DNA from: Escallonia rubra
Lineage: Eukaryota > Streptophyta > Magnoliopsida > Escalloniales > Escalloniaceae
DNA length: 64,000 nt
Assembly: GCA_033065855.1 (NCBI GenBank)
Contig: JAVXUO010000239.1
Span: 248,001 to 312,000 of the forward strand
Direction: 5' to 3'
Notes under the pieces: generated by a model
What the model saw: only the letters and a program-made list of their open reading frames with translations
Told to the model about the DNA's origin: nothing
Database searches by the model: none
Position numbers and translations under genes: made by a program
Shown here: one piece after another, positions 45,701-56,417 of the stretch
Layout: every line of letters begins with the position of its first letter
Position numbering within the stretch: position 1 is the first letter of the stretch

Positions 45701-47200
45701 ATTCCAAGTAGATTTTCTTACAGCTAGTGCTTTCCTTTAAAGTTTGTCAATTACTAAAGTGATTACCCTGTGCCTTTTCTTTTTCTTTTCCCTGTTGTTT
45801 GAGTACCTATTGTCACAATAAGCGAAAGACACATTCAAATGACAGATCAAAAGACATGATTACAAACTAATATACTGGGCTTCTCACTACCAGGATATTG
45901 CAAAGTACAACTATATTATAATTCCGATAGCAATATTCCATAAACTTGTAAAGAAGAAGACATGACCAGCAGTTGACAACATATTAATAAAAGGCAGTCG
46001 ATTACATATCAAGAAAATGTCAATGAAGAAATTGATAAGGCATATAATGTCCACAAGACGATACAATGTTTAAAAAAAAAATATTGAGTGGCCTACCTTT
46101 AAATATAAACGAGTATTATGTTCTTTCACTCTATCAAGCAAGTTAATCCAGTCAACCCTGCTGGGTTGGAGAAGCTCTACCCACTCAGCTAATAGTGGAA
46201 CAGGGTCATCTTCCTCTTGCAGTGAGATGAGTTTTTCAGTAACAAGCTTGCATTTTCCAGATACGGGCTTTGCTTCCTGAGGCCACAGAATCTCTCCAGT
46301 CTCATGGATTTTGTTAGCCACTTCAGCCCATTTTGGATCAGAGAGGTCAAGACCATAAATCTTGTATTTAATTTTACCATGTCTTTTGGGGAGAGAAACA
46401 ACCTTAGGCTTCTCTTCTGCCACAGCGTAATCACTGTCAAAAGCCTCGTTGCTTGCAGTTTCAGATTTCTTGCTCACTGTTTCATTTCCCTCTTCTCGGG
46501 CTCCCGCATCCTCTTTTCGGAGACGCTCCAAATTCTGATAGAACTCAGTTTCCTCCATCTTCTCGCGAGCCCACTTAAACCTAAGCTCTCTCAACATGTC
46601 CCCCCGAACACCCACTTCACCGGCAAATCTATACATCTCCTTAACCTCTTCAGATTGAAGAAAAGCCTTCATCTTCTCCTTTTTTCTTGCCTTGTTCATG
46701 TCATCCAACACTACATTGCTGACTTCCCACACCGTTTTCCACAAATCCTCACTAAAATCCTGCGAAGGCGTGGCTGCTCCCCCACCAAGCATCTGCTCAA
46801 GGCCACCCTTTTCCATTTCAAACACAACCTTCCCAACAATGATGAGAAGCATGCCGTCAATTGTATTCTTATCGTAGTCAACGTAGACTTCGGCGAGCTT
46901 CCCACGCATTATCCAGACGAACCGGGACAAGAACTCATTAATAGTTTCGTCCTCCTCTGACTCGTCCTCCACATCGCTTCCCGAGTCACTCAGTTTAGAT
47001 GCTTGAGCAGAGTGGATAAAATTACCAAAAAAAGAAAATGGTTTCGGGTATCTAGGGTTTCGATAAGGAGATAACAGAGGACTATTCGGAGAGCTGAAGG
47101 ATGTAATGGTGGAGGCAGCTCTATAATGTGATAAAATTCTACAATTGAATCTTGATATGCAATTGATTGTTTGTCTCGAAAAGAAGTGCTTCAAGTTCAT
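42794..47200 (-). CDS. Pentatricopeptide repeat (PPR) protein, NFD5-like, organellar
   Basis: Two coding exons, 46097-47200 and 42794-43852, meet in frame (LYLK/IAEVV) to give 720 residues. The N-terminus (MNLKHFFSRQTINCISRFNC) is basic and acid-free, like an organelle, probably mitochondrial, presequence. Residues ~85-370 are a non-PPR region with LWKTVWEVSNVVLDDMNKAR and VKEMYRFAGEVGVRGDMLRE. The second exon encodes about seven P-class PPR motifs (YSKLIDAHAKENRLQDAERI, TTIMVHMYGKAGNLDRAKEA and so on), which bind RNA in organelles. By memory this layout resembles Arabidopsis NFD5 (nuclear fusion defective 5), but that match is unverified. The 2244-bp intron contains a 52-bp hairpin and C/A homopolymer runs. 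TIR elements flank the gene on both sides. Confidence 0.9.
44320..44357. repeat. Homopolymer pair C17 and A16 in a PPR-gene intron
   Basis: Seventeen C at 44320-44336 are followed within six bases by sixteen A at 44342-44357. The exact lengths are likely to be polymorphic or affected by sequencing error. Confidence 0.8.
45603..45654. repeat. 52-bp near-perfect hairpin in a PPR-gene intron
   Basis: TGTTAGGATTTAGAGCTAGG then CGTTA pairs with its complement across a 3-base loop (TCT). The inner 12 bp (AGCTAGGCGTTA) are perfect, and the outer part has two mismatches and one indel. It may be a tiny fold-back element or chance. Confidence 0.8.
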
Positions 47201-47888
47201 GTCTCCGTGTGCCCTAGAGATGGAGGGGCAGAGTAATAAGCCAGGAACAAATTGGGGTTTGGGTTTATAATGTCAAGACCCTACCCAAATTTCAAGAATG
47301 CGAAAACTAGCAAAATATTGTGCTTGGAAATTAATCACCTGCGACCTCCAAAAAAGGGAAGGGAAAAAAAAAAGTCACGCTTCAAATTTCATTTCACCTG
47401 AAACGTTGAAGACCGTAAACAACGTAAGATTAGATGCAGTATATCACTACTTACAGTCTTAATTACCAAGATACAAGTGCCACAAATCGCGAAAACACTT
47501 CAGTTCAACCTTCTGAAATGAACCCTAATAATGGTTCCTGTAAAAGAAGACGAACCCGGGTATCAGATTTCTAACAAGATTGATATCCAACAAATAACAT
47601 TAAAAAGAAAAAGGGCAAATAAATTCTAGATATTTAACAAATTTTCAGCTCGATTCCTACTCTTTGCCATTGGCACTAGTAATTGTGAGATGAACACAAA
47701 TTTCAAGATTCCAAAATGAAATGATCAACTCGATGACAAGAAAAGTACTGGCTAAACAACATTTTGTGATCCCAAGGAGTGTAAAACAGCAGCATACCTG
47801 AAGACGAGCACCAAAGGCAGCAGAGTGGAGAGGAGCTACGCTAGGGCTTTCTGCTTACTTGGCCACGTTTGACGCTCATTTTTTTCTA
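47201..47888 (-). promoter_or_regulatory. Presumed PPR-gene 5' UTR and leader intron
   Basis: On the minus strand, a C/T-rich exon-like stretch (47805-47865) ends in a good donor (GTCTTCAG/GTATGCTGC). A leader intron would run toward the start codon at 47200; the acceptor was not fixed. Transcription would then begin within about 50 bp of the Mutator-like element that starts at 47898. Confidence 0.4.
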
Positions 47889-47897
47889 ATTTTTTTT

Positions 47898-49010
47898 GGG
47901 ATAAATGCTCTTTGACCCCCTCTACTTTGGGGCGGTTGCAATATGACCTCCTCTTCTAAAAAATGTTGAACTAAACCTCCTGTACTCAACGAAACTGGGC
48001 AAAAGTGAACGGCCGTAACTGAACTTGTCGAAATGTCGTAACTACCCTTCTTCTAAACAGTATTGAAGACCCATTCTCAAACCATTTGAGGTGGATGAAA
48101 GCGGTGGTGAAGGGAGAATGGAGAGAAGATCAAGGAGCAGTGGCGGCAGCGAAAGGGACGGCGGCGCAGGGCTGTTGCGGCCGCAGGTGGCGAGGGGAGA
48201 GAAGAGGAAGGAAGAGAGGGGGGGTCGGCGTCAACGATGGGGGGAAATGGGCTGCCGGAGAAGCGGGGCTGTTGCGCGGAGGGGGGGGAAGAGGAAGGAA
48301 GAGAAATGGAAGGGGTCGGCGTCACCGATTAAGGGAAGGGGCAGCCGACGAACAGTGTGGTTGTTGCAGCAGCGGGGGAGAGAAGAGGAGGGGAGTCGGC
48401 GTCATCGACGGGGGGAGGGGGCGCCGGCGTGAGATGCCGAAGGAGGTTGGCGGTGCTAAGGGGTGATAGATATTAGGGTTTCTGAAATTTGGGTTTGTGA
48501 AGGGCACTTTCGAGTCGGGTGGGCATGGAGCGGGTCGGGTAGGATTTGGGCCGATCTGTGGCTTTCTAATGAACGGTGTGGGCGCAGGTCGGGTTGGGTC
48601 GGGTTATGCCCACTGGAATTTTGAAATTCAAATTTGAAAATTCAAATATTCGATATTTTTTTAATGGTTTTGTTTTGCGGTTGGCCTTTAAAAGGAATGT
48701 TTGCAAATGAGATGAAATGAAAATTGTCACTTTTTGCAAATTTTCTAGGATTTGAAAATGAAGTGAAATGAAATTGGTGACTTTTTGCAAGTCTTTATCA
48801 TTTTATTAGGTTAAAAGGGTAGTTTCGTCCTAAAGTTGTAGGTTATGGGAGCCAAGCATTTCCCGCCCAAAAACTATGTTAACTTGGATGGAAACCGTCC
48901 ATTTTGCCCAGTTTCGTTGAGTGCAGGGAGGTTTAGTTCAACTTTTTTTAGAAGATGGGGTCATATTGCAACCGCCCTAAAGTAGAGGGGGGTTAAAGAG
49001 CATTTACCCC
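47898..49010. mobile_element. Mutator-like non-autonomous element, family C
   Basis: The terminal inverted repeats are about 110 bp. The left starts GGGATAAATGCTCTTTGACC and the right, reversed, starts GGGGTAAATGCTCTTTAACC. Both continue through GGGCGGTTGCAATATGACC and TTGAACTAAACCTCC. The 9-bp duplication ATTTTTTTT lies at 47889-47897 and 49011-49019 (low complexity, so weaker evidence). The interior is purine-rich, with G-rich open frames that are compositional artefacts. Confidence 0.85.
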
Positions 49011-49054
49011 ATTTTTTTTAAAAAAAATTAAGTTTTGAAAATTGAAAAAAAAAA

Positions 49055-50045
49055 GAGCAAATTATACATATATCCCTGAAGTTTTGGGGTAATTACACGC
49101 GAGGACACAAAGTTTCAAAATGTAACACTTATGTCTATTGACAAACGGAATACAAAAATACTTAACGGTTTTGACAAAAAGACTTGATTGTCCCTGACTT
49201 TAAAATAAACTACCCACTTAATTTACTGTTTATTCTTCCTCTCCCCACACCTAGCACCCCCCCTCCCCCTCCCCCAACCCCATTTCTGTCACTTCTGCAT
49301 GAACGGGGTCAAAGACAGCCCCCAATCGTCGCACCCCTGCTGCGGGGGATGAGAGAAGAGATGGAGGGGGAAGAGCAACGGCGACGTCGCCGGTGGTGGA
49401 TCTGCTTTGTTCAGCGAATAACAGAAGGGACTGCCGGAGGAGAAGGGGGCTGCCAGGGTGAGGGAAAGGGCTGTTGGCGGGGAAGGGGACTGCCGGCGGG
49501 GAGGGAAGAGGCTGCTGGGGTGAGGGAAGGGGCTGTCGGCGGGGAAGGGGTTGCTGGCGGGCAGGGAAGGGGATGCCGGGGTGAGGGAAGGGGCTACCGG
49601 CGGGGAAGGGGCTACCGGCGGGGAAGGGGCTACCGGCGGGGAAGGGGAAGGGGACTACCGGCGGAGAAGGAAAGGGTTTCTGGCGGGGAGGGAATGGGCT
49701 GTCGGGGGTGAGGGATTGGACCTAATTTGGAAATTAGGGTTTCAGGAAAACCCTAATTTGCAAATTAGGGTTTCAACAATATCTTAATTTGCAAATTAAT
49801 ATCCTAATTTGCAAATTAGAGTTTCAATAAAATCCTAATTCTGACTTTAAATTAAGGCTTGAAATTTTAATTTTAATTTTTAAAAAATATTCAGTATATA
49901 CAGTACAAGGGGTAGTATCGTCATTTTAAAAATACATATTGATGACATCATACAAAAAGTATAATTACGGAATGTTACATTTTGAAACTCGTTGTCCTTG
50001 ACTGTAATTATACCCTAACCTCAGGGATATAAGTGTAATTTGCCC
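49055..50045. mobile_element. Mutator-like non-autonomous element, family A copy 2
   Basis: Left GAGCAAATTATACATATATC and right (reversed) GGGCAAATTACACTTATATC are imperfect TIRs. The flanks are A8-A10 runs, so the target duplication cannot be measured. Outer regions match the element at 24250-25495 in the opposite orientation (GTAATTACACGCG beside the left end, AATTACAGTCAAGGAC beside the right). Within it is an 18-bp G-rich minisatellite (GGCTACCGGCGGGGAAGG, about 49590-49660). Confidence 0.75.
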
Positions 50046-50053
50046 AAAAAAAA

Positions 50054-50424
50054 GCGCGTTTAGTAACCATTTTTTTTTTCCTTCTCCAATTTAAAAAATC
50101 AAATTTTAAATTTAAGAGTAAAAAAAAAACTCCAAAAACTAGTTTTTTTGTTTCACTTTTGGTTTTTTTTTTTTTTTAGACCACCACCACCACCCTCCCA
50201 CCGCTGGCAGCCACCTCAGTCGCCGGCAGCCACCAGCCACAGCCGGCCACCACCACTGTCGACCATCGCTACGCCCCACCACCGCCACAAAAAAAAATTC
50301 AAAATAAAAATTGGGTTATCAAACACCCACTTGTTTTTGTAAAAAAAAAAAATTTAAGCTACTCTTTAATTTTTTCAATTTAAAAACTGAAAACCAAAAA
50401 AAAAATATTATCAAACAGAGCCAG
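50054..50424. mobile_element. Possible small hAT-type MITE
   Basis: Left CGTTTAGTAACCATTTTTTT and right (reversed) CTGTTTGATAATATTTTTTT are loose TIRs of the widespread plant GTTTGGTAAC type. The A/T homopolymers make alignment unreliable, and no target duplication was found. Confidence 0.4.
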
Positions 50425-51870
50425 CTAAGGCAATTTTACCTTCATTAAAGTTTACCTTTTTTTTTTAACAGGAGAATTTATATCTCGCGGTTATAAGAGT
50501 AGCATGATTACTTTCCATAACTCGGTTCAACACAACAACCAGGTTAAAAAAAATTCTCTAAAAATACTCTTCCTTCTCTCTAAAATCCAACTCCACAGAA
50601 AGTCACAATGGCCACCTCATCATGCTTCTGCGCGAGTGGGGACAGCCACTCCGGCGATTAGTCTATAGGTTTTTTCAGTCTTGTGTGATGGTATACTTTA
50701 TGGCGTGAACTATTGGAGACCAGCAGCATAAGCGGCAAGAGTTTGGTGGCGAGGCATCCACCAAATCTTGATCGGAGACGGCGACCTCAAGGTAAGTCTC
50801 CAATCTCAGTCGATCTAGGTAGATCTGCTCGATCGTGCTATTTCCACTGTTAGCCGAAGGTAACCGAAATCTCACCGGTAGCGACCAAAATCTCATCGAC
50901 GGCAACCGGAATCTCACCGGCGTTTTTCACCGTCATTTTCTGAATTATCCTTCTGCTTTTTTGAATTCCTTTCTTTTCTGTTTCCTAATATACAGTGGTG
51001 GAGGTATGAGTTTGTGGTTGGTTGTGTTATCAATAGTAGTAATTAGAGGGCTTGGGATACATGGGCTTTGCTTTGGTTACGGGATAGTTCTTGGGAATTA
51101 GGGGGGTCTCGATAGGGGGTGGGTGGGGTGAGTTTTCGTTGGGACAAAAGTTGGGGGGATTCGGGACCATGGGAGGGGGGAGGGAAGAGATCTGTCTTAT
51201 GGGGCAATCTGTTCCGGGCGAGGGGTTTTTTTTTTTTTAAGAGGGGGGGGGGGTCAGTTTTTAGGTCTCTTTTCTGGTTTTGAGCAGCCTATGTATCTAT
51301 TTTGGTTTGTTGTGGGTGGGTAATGGTTCATCCGCCCTGTATTGTGATTTGATACATGTTAGTTGAAGGATGAACATTGCGGTGTTGATAAGCCAGGGAT
51401 GTTTGATACGCATTCTTAAACGACGTGTTCACGTTTGGGTCGCGTGGTTCCCGATTGTTTTGCTATAATGATATCATCTTATGCGTTGTTGGTTGTTCTT
51501 ATTTTTGTTTCCGCTCTTTCAAGTTTCTAAAATTGTAAATTTTGCATGTTACTTTAAGTTGAATTCAAGTGTATGATATACTTTGTTCTAATTTAATTTT
51601 AATGTGCAGAAGTTTTATTAGGCTTCTTTTGATACCGACGACCTTTGTGGTCATGTGTACTGAGTCACAAGAATATCATGACCTATAATATATGTAAGTT
51701 CTACAACAGAGTGACTGTGTAACTTTTAAAATTATCAATGTAATTCTTGAATTTATCCAAAAAAAAAACGACTTTCCATAAAAGAATAAATGAGTTGATT
51801 AGTTTTATTAGTTATTATCATATGAAGTTGTGCGCAACATGTTTACAAAGGATTAAAAAACAACATATAA
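50425..51870. other. Unassigned intergenic sequence, possible retroposed piece
   Basis: No gene was recognised. The segment ending in ATTCTTGAATTTATCC followed by a 10-A run near 51758-51768 could be the 3' end of a retroposed transcript, but no matching target duplication or coding sequence was found. G runs occur near 51165 and 51243. Confidence 0.3.
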
Positions 51871-51879
51871 TAACAAGAA

Positions 51880-53217
51880 GAGTTAATTACGCGGTTGACC
51901 ATCGAACTATTAGGCAAATTTCACTTTGACCACTGTACTTCGATTTGTGTCAAAGTGACCACTGAATTTGTTAATTTGTCCAATCAAGTCACTATGTTAG
52001 GCTCCGTTAGCCCTAAGTCCGTTAAGTGACTTTATTCAGGGCTAAATATGTCATTTCAATTTCTTCTTCTTTACTTATCTCCTGGTTTCTCTTCAAGCCA
52101 TATCTCTTGTTTCTCTTCAAGCCCAACATCACCATACGACGCCGCCACCAACCATGGAGCACAATTACACCACCAGCCTAACACCACCACAATCCACCCA
52201 GCACAGCCACGCCTAGACCACACCAAACACACTGCGGCAACACCCTTCCCCTCGTCGTCACACTCACTGATCCACGGAGCACAACCACACCACCACCAGC
52301 CTAACACCACGACAATCTACCTAGCATAGCGACGGAGCACCATATGACGGCATCACCATACGACGCCACCACAAACTACGGAGCACAACCACACCACCAG
52401 CCTAACGCCACCACAATCCACCCAGCACAGCCACGTCTAGACCACACCAAACACAATACGGCAACACCCTACTTCTCGCCATCATACTCACTGATCCAGT
52501 TCACCACACAACTACATGCATTCTCATTGATCCAATTCATCCCACCCCCAACCCCACCCGACACACCACACATACAGAAACTCTCGTATGATCCAATTCA
52601 CCCCACACCACACACACATAACACACGCCCACACACAAACTCAACCTCATACACATAAGCAAAAAATCAAACACCCCTGCCATAACCTGCTGATTCAATA
52701 TACTGTCGACTTTACGATCATGATTAACAATGAGTCGATCGCGCTCGAATTACTCCCCGTCTCGAATTACTGTTTGAGGGTTGGGTTAGGGATCGCATGA
52801 GGTTCCTCGAGGTGGCCGTGGACGGAGGAGCACGAGAAGGCGGTGTCACGCACCAGATCGAGGCTTGGATGGGGTGTCGAGAGGTGTTGGGGTGTGAAAC
52901 GAGGCTTGGATAGAGTGTTCTGGGTATGGTGGTCGGCTGCTAGTGGGCTAGGTCGGCGGTGGAGGGAGGAAGAGAGGAAGAAAATAGAAGAAAAAGGAAA
53001 GAAGTTAAAAAAAAAAAACAAAAACCTAAAATATTTTGAAAGTGACAGATTTACCCCAGACTTAATGAAATTGACGGGCCTGTGGATGTATAAAATTAAC
53101 AGAATGACCCGATTAGGCTCAATTGAAGAATTCAATGGTCACTTTGACACAAATCGAAGTACAGTGGTCAAAATGAAATTTGCCTAATAGTTCGATGGTC
53201 AACCGCGTAATTAACTT
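51880..53217. mobile_element. Mutator-like non-autonomous element, family B copy 1
   Basis: The TIRs of about 95-100 bp start GAGTTAATTACGCGGTTGAC (left) and AAGTTAATTACGCGGTTGAC (right, reversed), and share AGGCAAATTTCA.TTTGACC and GATTTGTGTCAAAGTGACCA. A perfect 9-bp duplication TAACAAGAA lies at 51871-51879 and 53218-53226. An internal tandem duplication of about 223 bp (ACCATACGACGCC at 52131 and 52354) is rich in ACCAC repeats. No transposase was found. Confidence 0.9.
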
Positions 53218-53710
53218 TAACAAGAATAAAAAGACAAACGATGTCTTCTCGTGACTTTCAAAACTGTCTGGATGTAGATGTGTCGAGTATTGTTGTCTTT
53301 TCTTGTACTCTCTCAGATGTCTTCCATTCTGATGATGGTTGAGCCGGAGTGAATGATATTTTTTTAGTGCAAAATAAATACCACTTAGCAATCCAGCATT
53401 CATGCGATCACTGGTCCTGTGTTGCTATATAAAGATCACATAAAAGTTTGTACTGTATATTTGTATAACCTTCTTCTGATAACTAATGAATGCTGATGAG
53501 AAAACTTTTTAAAGTAGCTGTGCATGTGGAATTTGCATAAAAAAATGCCCTCGAATTTTGTCATCGTCCGGTCTTAAGGATTAGAGATATCATATGAAGT
53601 CCAAGTCGGAATTTTTCCAAATTGAATATTACCTTGAACGTCAAATCTAGGTCTCTTTGGGACGTGATGTCGTCAAGAATTAAAAAAAAAAAATTTGTAA
53701 CACTTGAAAT

Positions 53711-54738
53711 TAGACCTGACAATTTTCTACCCGTACCCGCGGGTCGATTCGTACCCGGCCAAAAATTCCAGGTACTGGTACATATATGTGCTACCCGCTG
53801 AAAATAGACCCGTACCTGAACTGGATTGTAATTTTCGGTTCGATCGGGGTCGGGTACGGGTTACCCAAATTTTTTCACTATATAACAACTAGCCAATTAG
53901 GGTTTTCCATCCTCACCATTCTCCAATCTGCGTCGCTGTCCTTTCCCCCTTCTCAGAACTCTCTCTCAACTCAACCTCATTCTTTCTGTATCTCGCTCTC
54001 ATTCAAAGTCAGATCCATCTCTCTCTCACACACACACACACCTTGGTCTCTTTATCTCACGCTCTCACCCAGTCACCCACCAGTCAGATGACTCAGATCT
54101 GCCAACGACTACTCTACTCCACATCAACTTGACGGCGCTGCATCGTCGTCACATATCCGCCTCAGATCTGCCACAGTTCCGCCGCAGATTTGCCACGATC
54201 AGCCGTCGCTCGGCTATAGCGCCGCCGCCAGTCTTCTATGGGAAACGTCAACTTTGTAAACAATTTGATTTCATAGTCGATCTGACTATGCCATCAATCA
54301 GATCTAGTTGTATATTTTTGTTAATTCCCGAATGAATTTTGTAATGGTAGATGTTCTTGTATTTTGTTAATTTCTTTATGATATTTTGAACTTTACACTC
54401 TAGGGATTAATTTGTAGATGATGTTATGGAAATTTTGAAATAGATGTGCAGAATGCATTTGAGATGATTTTGTATTTTTGTTGGATCTTAGAATTGAGAT
54501 GATTACATACACGAAGTGAGTCATGTAAAAATTAAAATAAAAAGTGATAATTGTAGACTCTTCACATAAGAATGAGTATTACAATTTTATAAAAAAAAAC
54601 GGGTATATACCCGCGGGTAATATCATACCCGTAAGGGTAGGGTACGGACCCAGTGAAGAGTTACCCGGAAAAAACGGGTAATTTTTACCCGATCCGATTT
54701 TATCCGTACCCGTTCGGTTTACCCGATTGCCAGGTCTA
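53711..54738 (-). mobile_element. hAT-like non-autonomous element (copy 2), complete
   Basis: A perfect 8-bp duplication CTTGAAAT lies at 53703-53710 and 54739-54746. The right end reversed reads TAGACCTGGCAATCGGGTAA, the left end TAGACCTGACAATTTTCTAC. Dense CGGGTA/TACCCG motifs lie inside both ends. The same ends are found in reverse order in the element at 10634-13406, so the two are family members in opposite orientation. This 1028-bp copy has no nested insertions and no transposase. Confidence 0.9.
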
Positions 54739-54931
54739 CTTGAAATATATACCATGATGAAGAACTATTATCCAATACATACAACATGGATTTTAAATCC
54801 CAAAAGATAACTAAAAAACGTAGGCAAATTAGATGACAACTGCATTCAACACGAGTAGATGACTAGTAAACAAAAGTTACAGTATCAAAACATCGCAGAG
54901 AAGGTTTATCCAAGCAATGGACCGATTCGAA

Positions 54932-56417
54932 GTCATTTAACTTTGTATTTGCTTCTTATGATACTTAGGATGCCTATCTTTTGGATGTTGTTATTGGTTT
55001 TGGATATGAGTTAATTACGCGGTTGACCACTGTACTATTAGGCAAATTTCACTTTGACCACTGAACTTTGATTTGTGTCAAAGTGACCATTGGACTCTTT
55101 AATTTGTTCAATTAAGTCATTCCGTTAGGTTCAATTAACAAAATGTCTGTTAAGTGTCCATGTGCGAGGCACATGTGGGGGCAAAATAGTCAAAACATAA
55201 AAACTCAATTTTTTTATATTACTTCTTTTTTTTTATCTTTTTTTCTTATTTTTATCCTTTTTCTACTTTTCTTTTTCTTCTCCTATTCTTCTTCCTCCCC
55301 AAAAGTCAGATCAATTCGGCCTCGAGCTCTGCTCCTGGGTCAACTCACCGCCACCTCCACCTCCGGCATTTGTGGTGGCTTCGCGGTGGCCATTTGTGGT
55401 GGCTTCGCGGTGGCCACGGTTGTACTTGTTTCGGTGGCTTCGCGGCAGTGGTGGCCATTTGTGGTGCCGCGACTCCAGTGGCGATGCGTTTCTCGAGGAC
55501 ATCGGTCTGATGACGCCGCTGTTGTGATCGCGGTTCATGCTTAGATGTGAAGCGGCAACCGGAGGAGATGATCTAACGGCGCGATCAGCTTCTTCTTCTT
55601 CCTCTTTTTTTTTATTTAATTTCTTGGGATTGTTGATGCTGCTCCGGCAGCTTTTCGACGGTGCGGCCGATTGTGGTGGCCGTGATTTCGGTGGATGAAT
55701 CTGTGTTGCGCAGGCATGGGCCTGCCCGTGTAGGCGTTGTTGATGCGGCGCCGTTGATGTTTAGGGTTTTGACCACAAGGGTGAAGTGGTACTGAGTTGC
55801 CTTCTCCACGGTGACCGGATTGTACGATGGCAGTTGTATTTGGAGATGCGTCGCAATGGCAAACGCGTCGCCGGCGTGCGTCGAGCACGAGTCCTCGTCG
55901 CCCGTATTGCTCAAGCCGCCGTCGGCATTCACGACCGATGAATTGGAGGTGCCTGATTGCAGAAGAGGGCAAAGACGAGGTGCCTGATTGCTTGGTGGTA
56001 GTGTTGGGTTGGTGTCGGGGTTGCTCTTGGTGGTGGTGCTGGGTTGGTGTCGCGGTTGCGCGTGGTGGTTGGTGGTGGAGCGGTGGCTGTGCTCGGTGGT
56101 GCTGATGCTTGGTTGAGGTTGACGACATCAAATGAGAAAGAAGAAGAAGAAGAAGAAAAGGAGGAAGAAGAATAAGAATTTTGACTGTGACGGATTTGCC
56201 CCTAAATTAAATGATTTAACGGACATTTTGTTAACTGAACCTAACGGAATGACTTAATTGAACAAATTAAAGAGTCCAATGGTCACTTTGACACAAATCA
56301 AAGTTCAGTGGTCAAAGTGAAATTTGCCTAATAGTACAGTGGTCATTTAACTTTGTATTTGCTTCTTATGATACTTAGGATGCCTATCTTTTGGATGTTG
56401 TTATTGGTTTTGGATAT
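54932..56417. repeat. Identical 76-bp direct repeats flanking a Mutator-like element
   Basis: Bases 54932-55007 and 56342-56417 are identical over 76 bp (starting GTCATTTAACTTTG, ending GGTTTTGGATAT). Far longer than any transposon target duplication, they bracket the family B copy 2 element. Only the left one is contiguous with an intact element tip. Confidence 0.97.
55008..56345. mobile_element. Mutator-like non-autonomous element, family B copy 2, right tip replaced
   Basis: The left tip GAGTTAATTACGCGGTTGAC matches family B copy 1. Left and right TIRs pair over more than 120 bp with only a few mismatches (through AGGCAAATTTCACTTTGACC and CATTCCGTTAGGTTCA). On the right, pairing stops at AGTGGTCA, so the last ~16 bp of the tip are missing and the 76-bp copy of the left flank begins there with the shared bases GTCA. 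The interior is GC-rich with G/T-rich stretches and no gene recognised. Confidence 0.9.

Noticed and set aside
48086-50000. Long Gly/Arg-rich and Pro-rich open frames within the family C and family A elements
   Set aside because: They follow purine-rich low-complexity sequence and short repeats inside non-autonomous elements, have no domain or splice context, and opposite strands are equally open.
51165-51260. G-run tracts as candidate G-quadruplex regulatory sites
   Set aside because: They are not near a gene start that I can support, so a functional claim would be speculation.
55311-56131. Open frames inside family B copy 2 (His/Arg-rich 171 codons and others)
   Set aside because: These are GC-rich repetitive sequence within a non-autonomous element, with several frames open at once and no recognisable domain.
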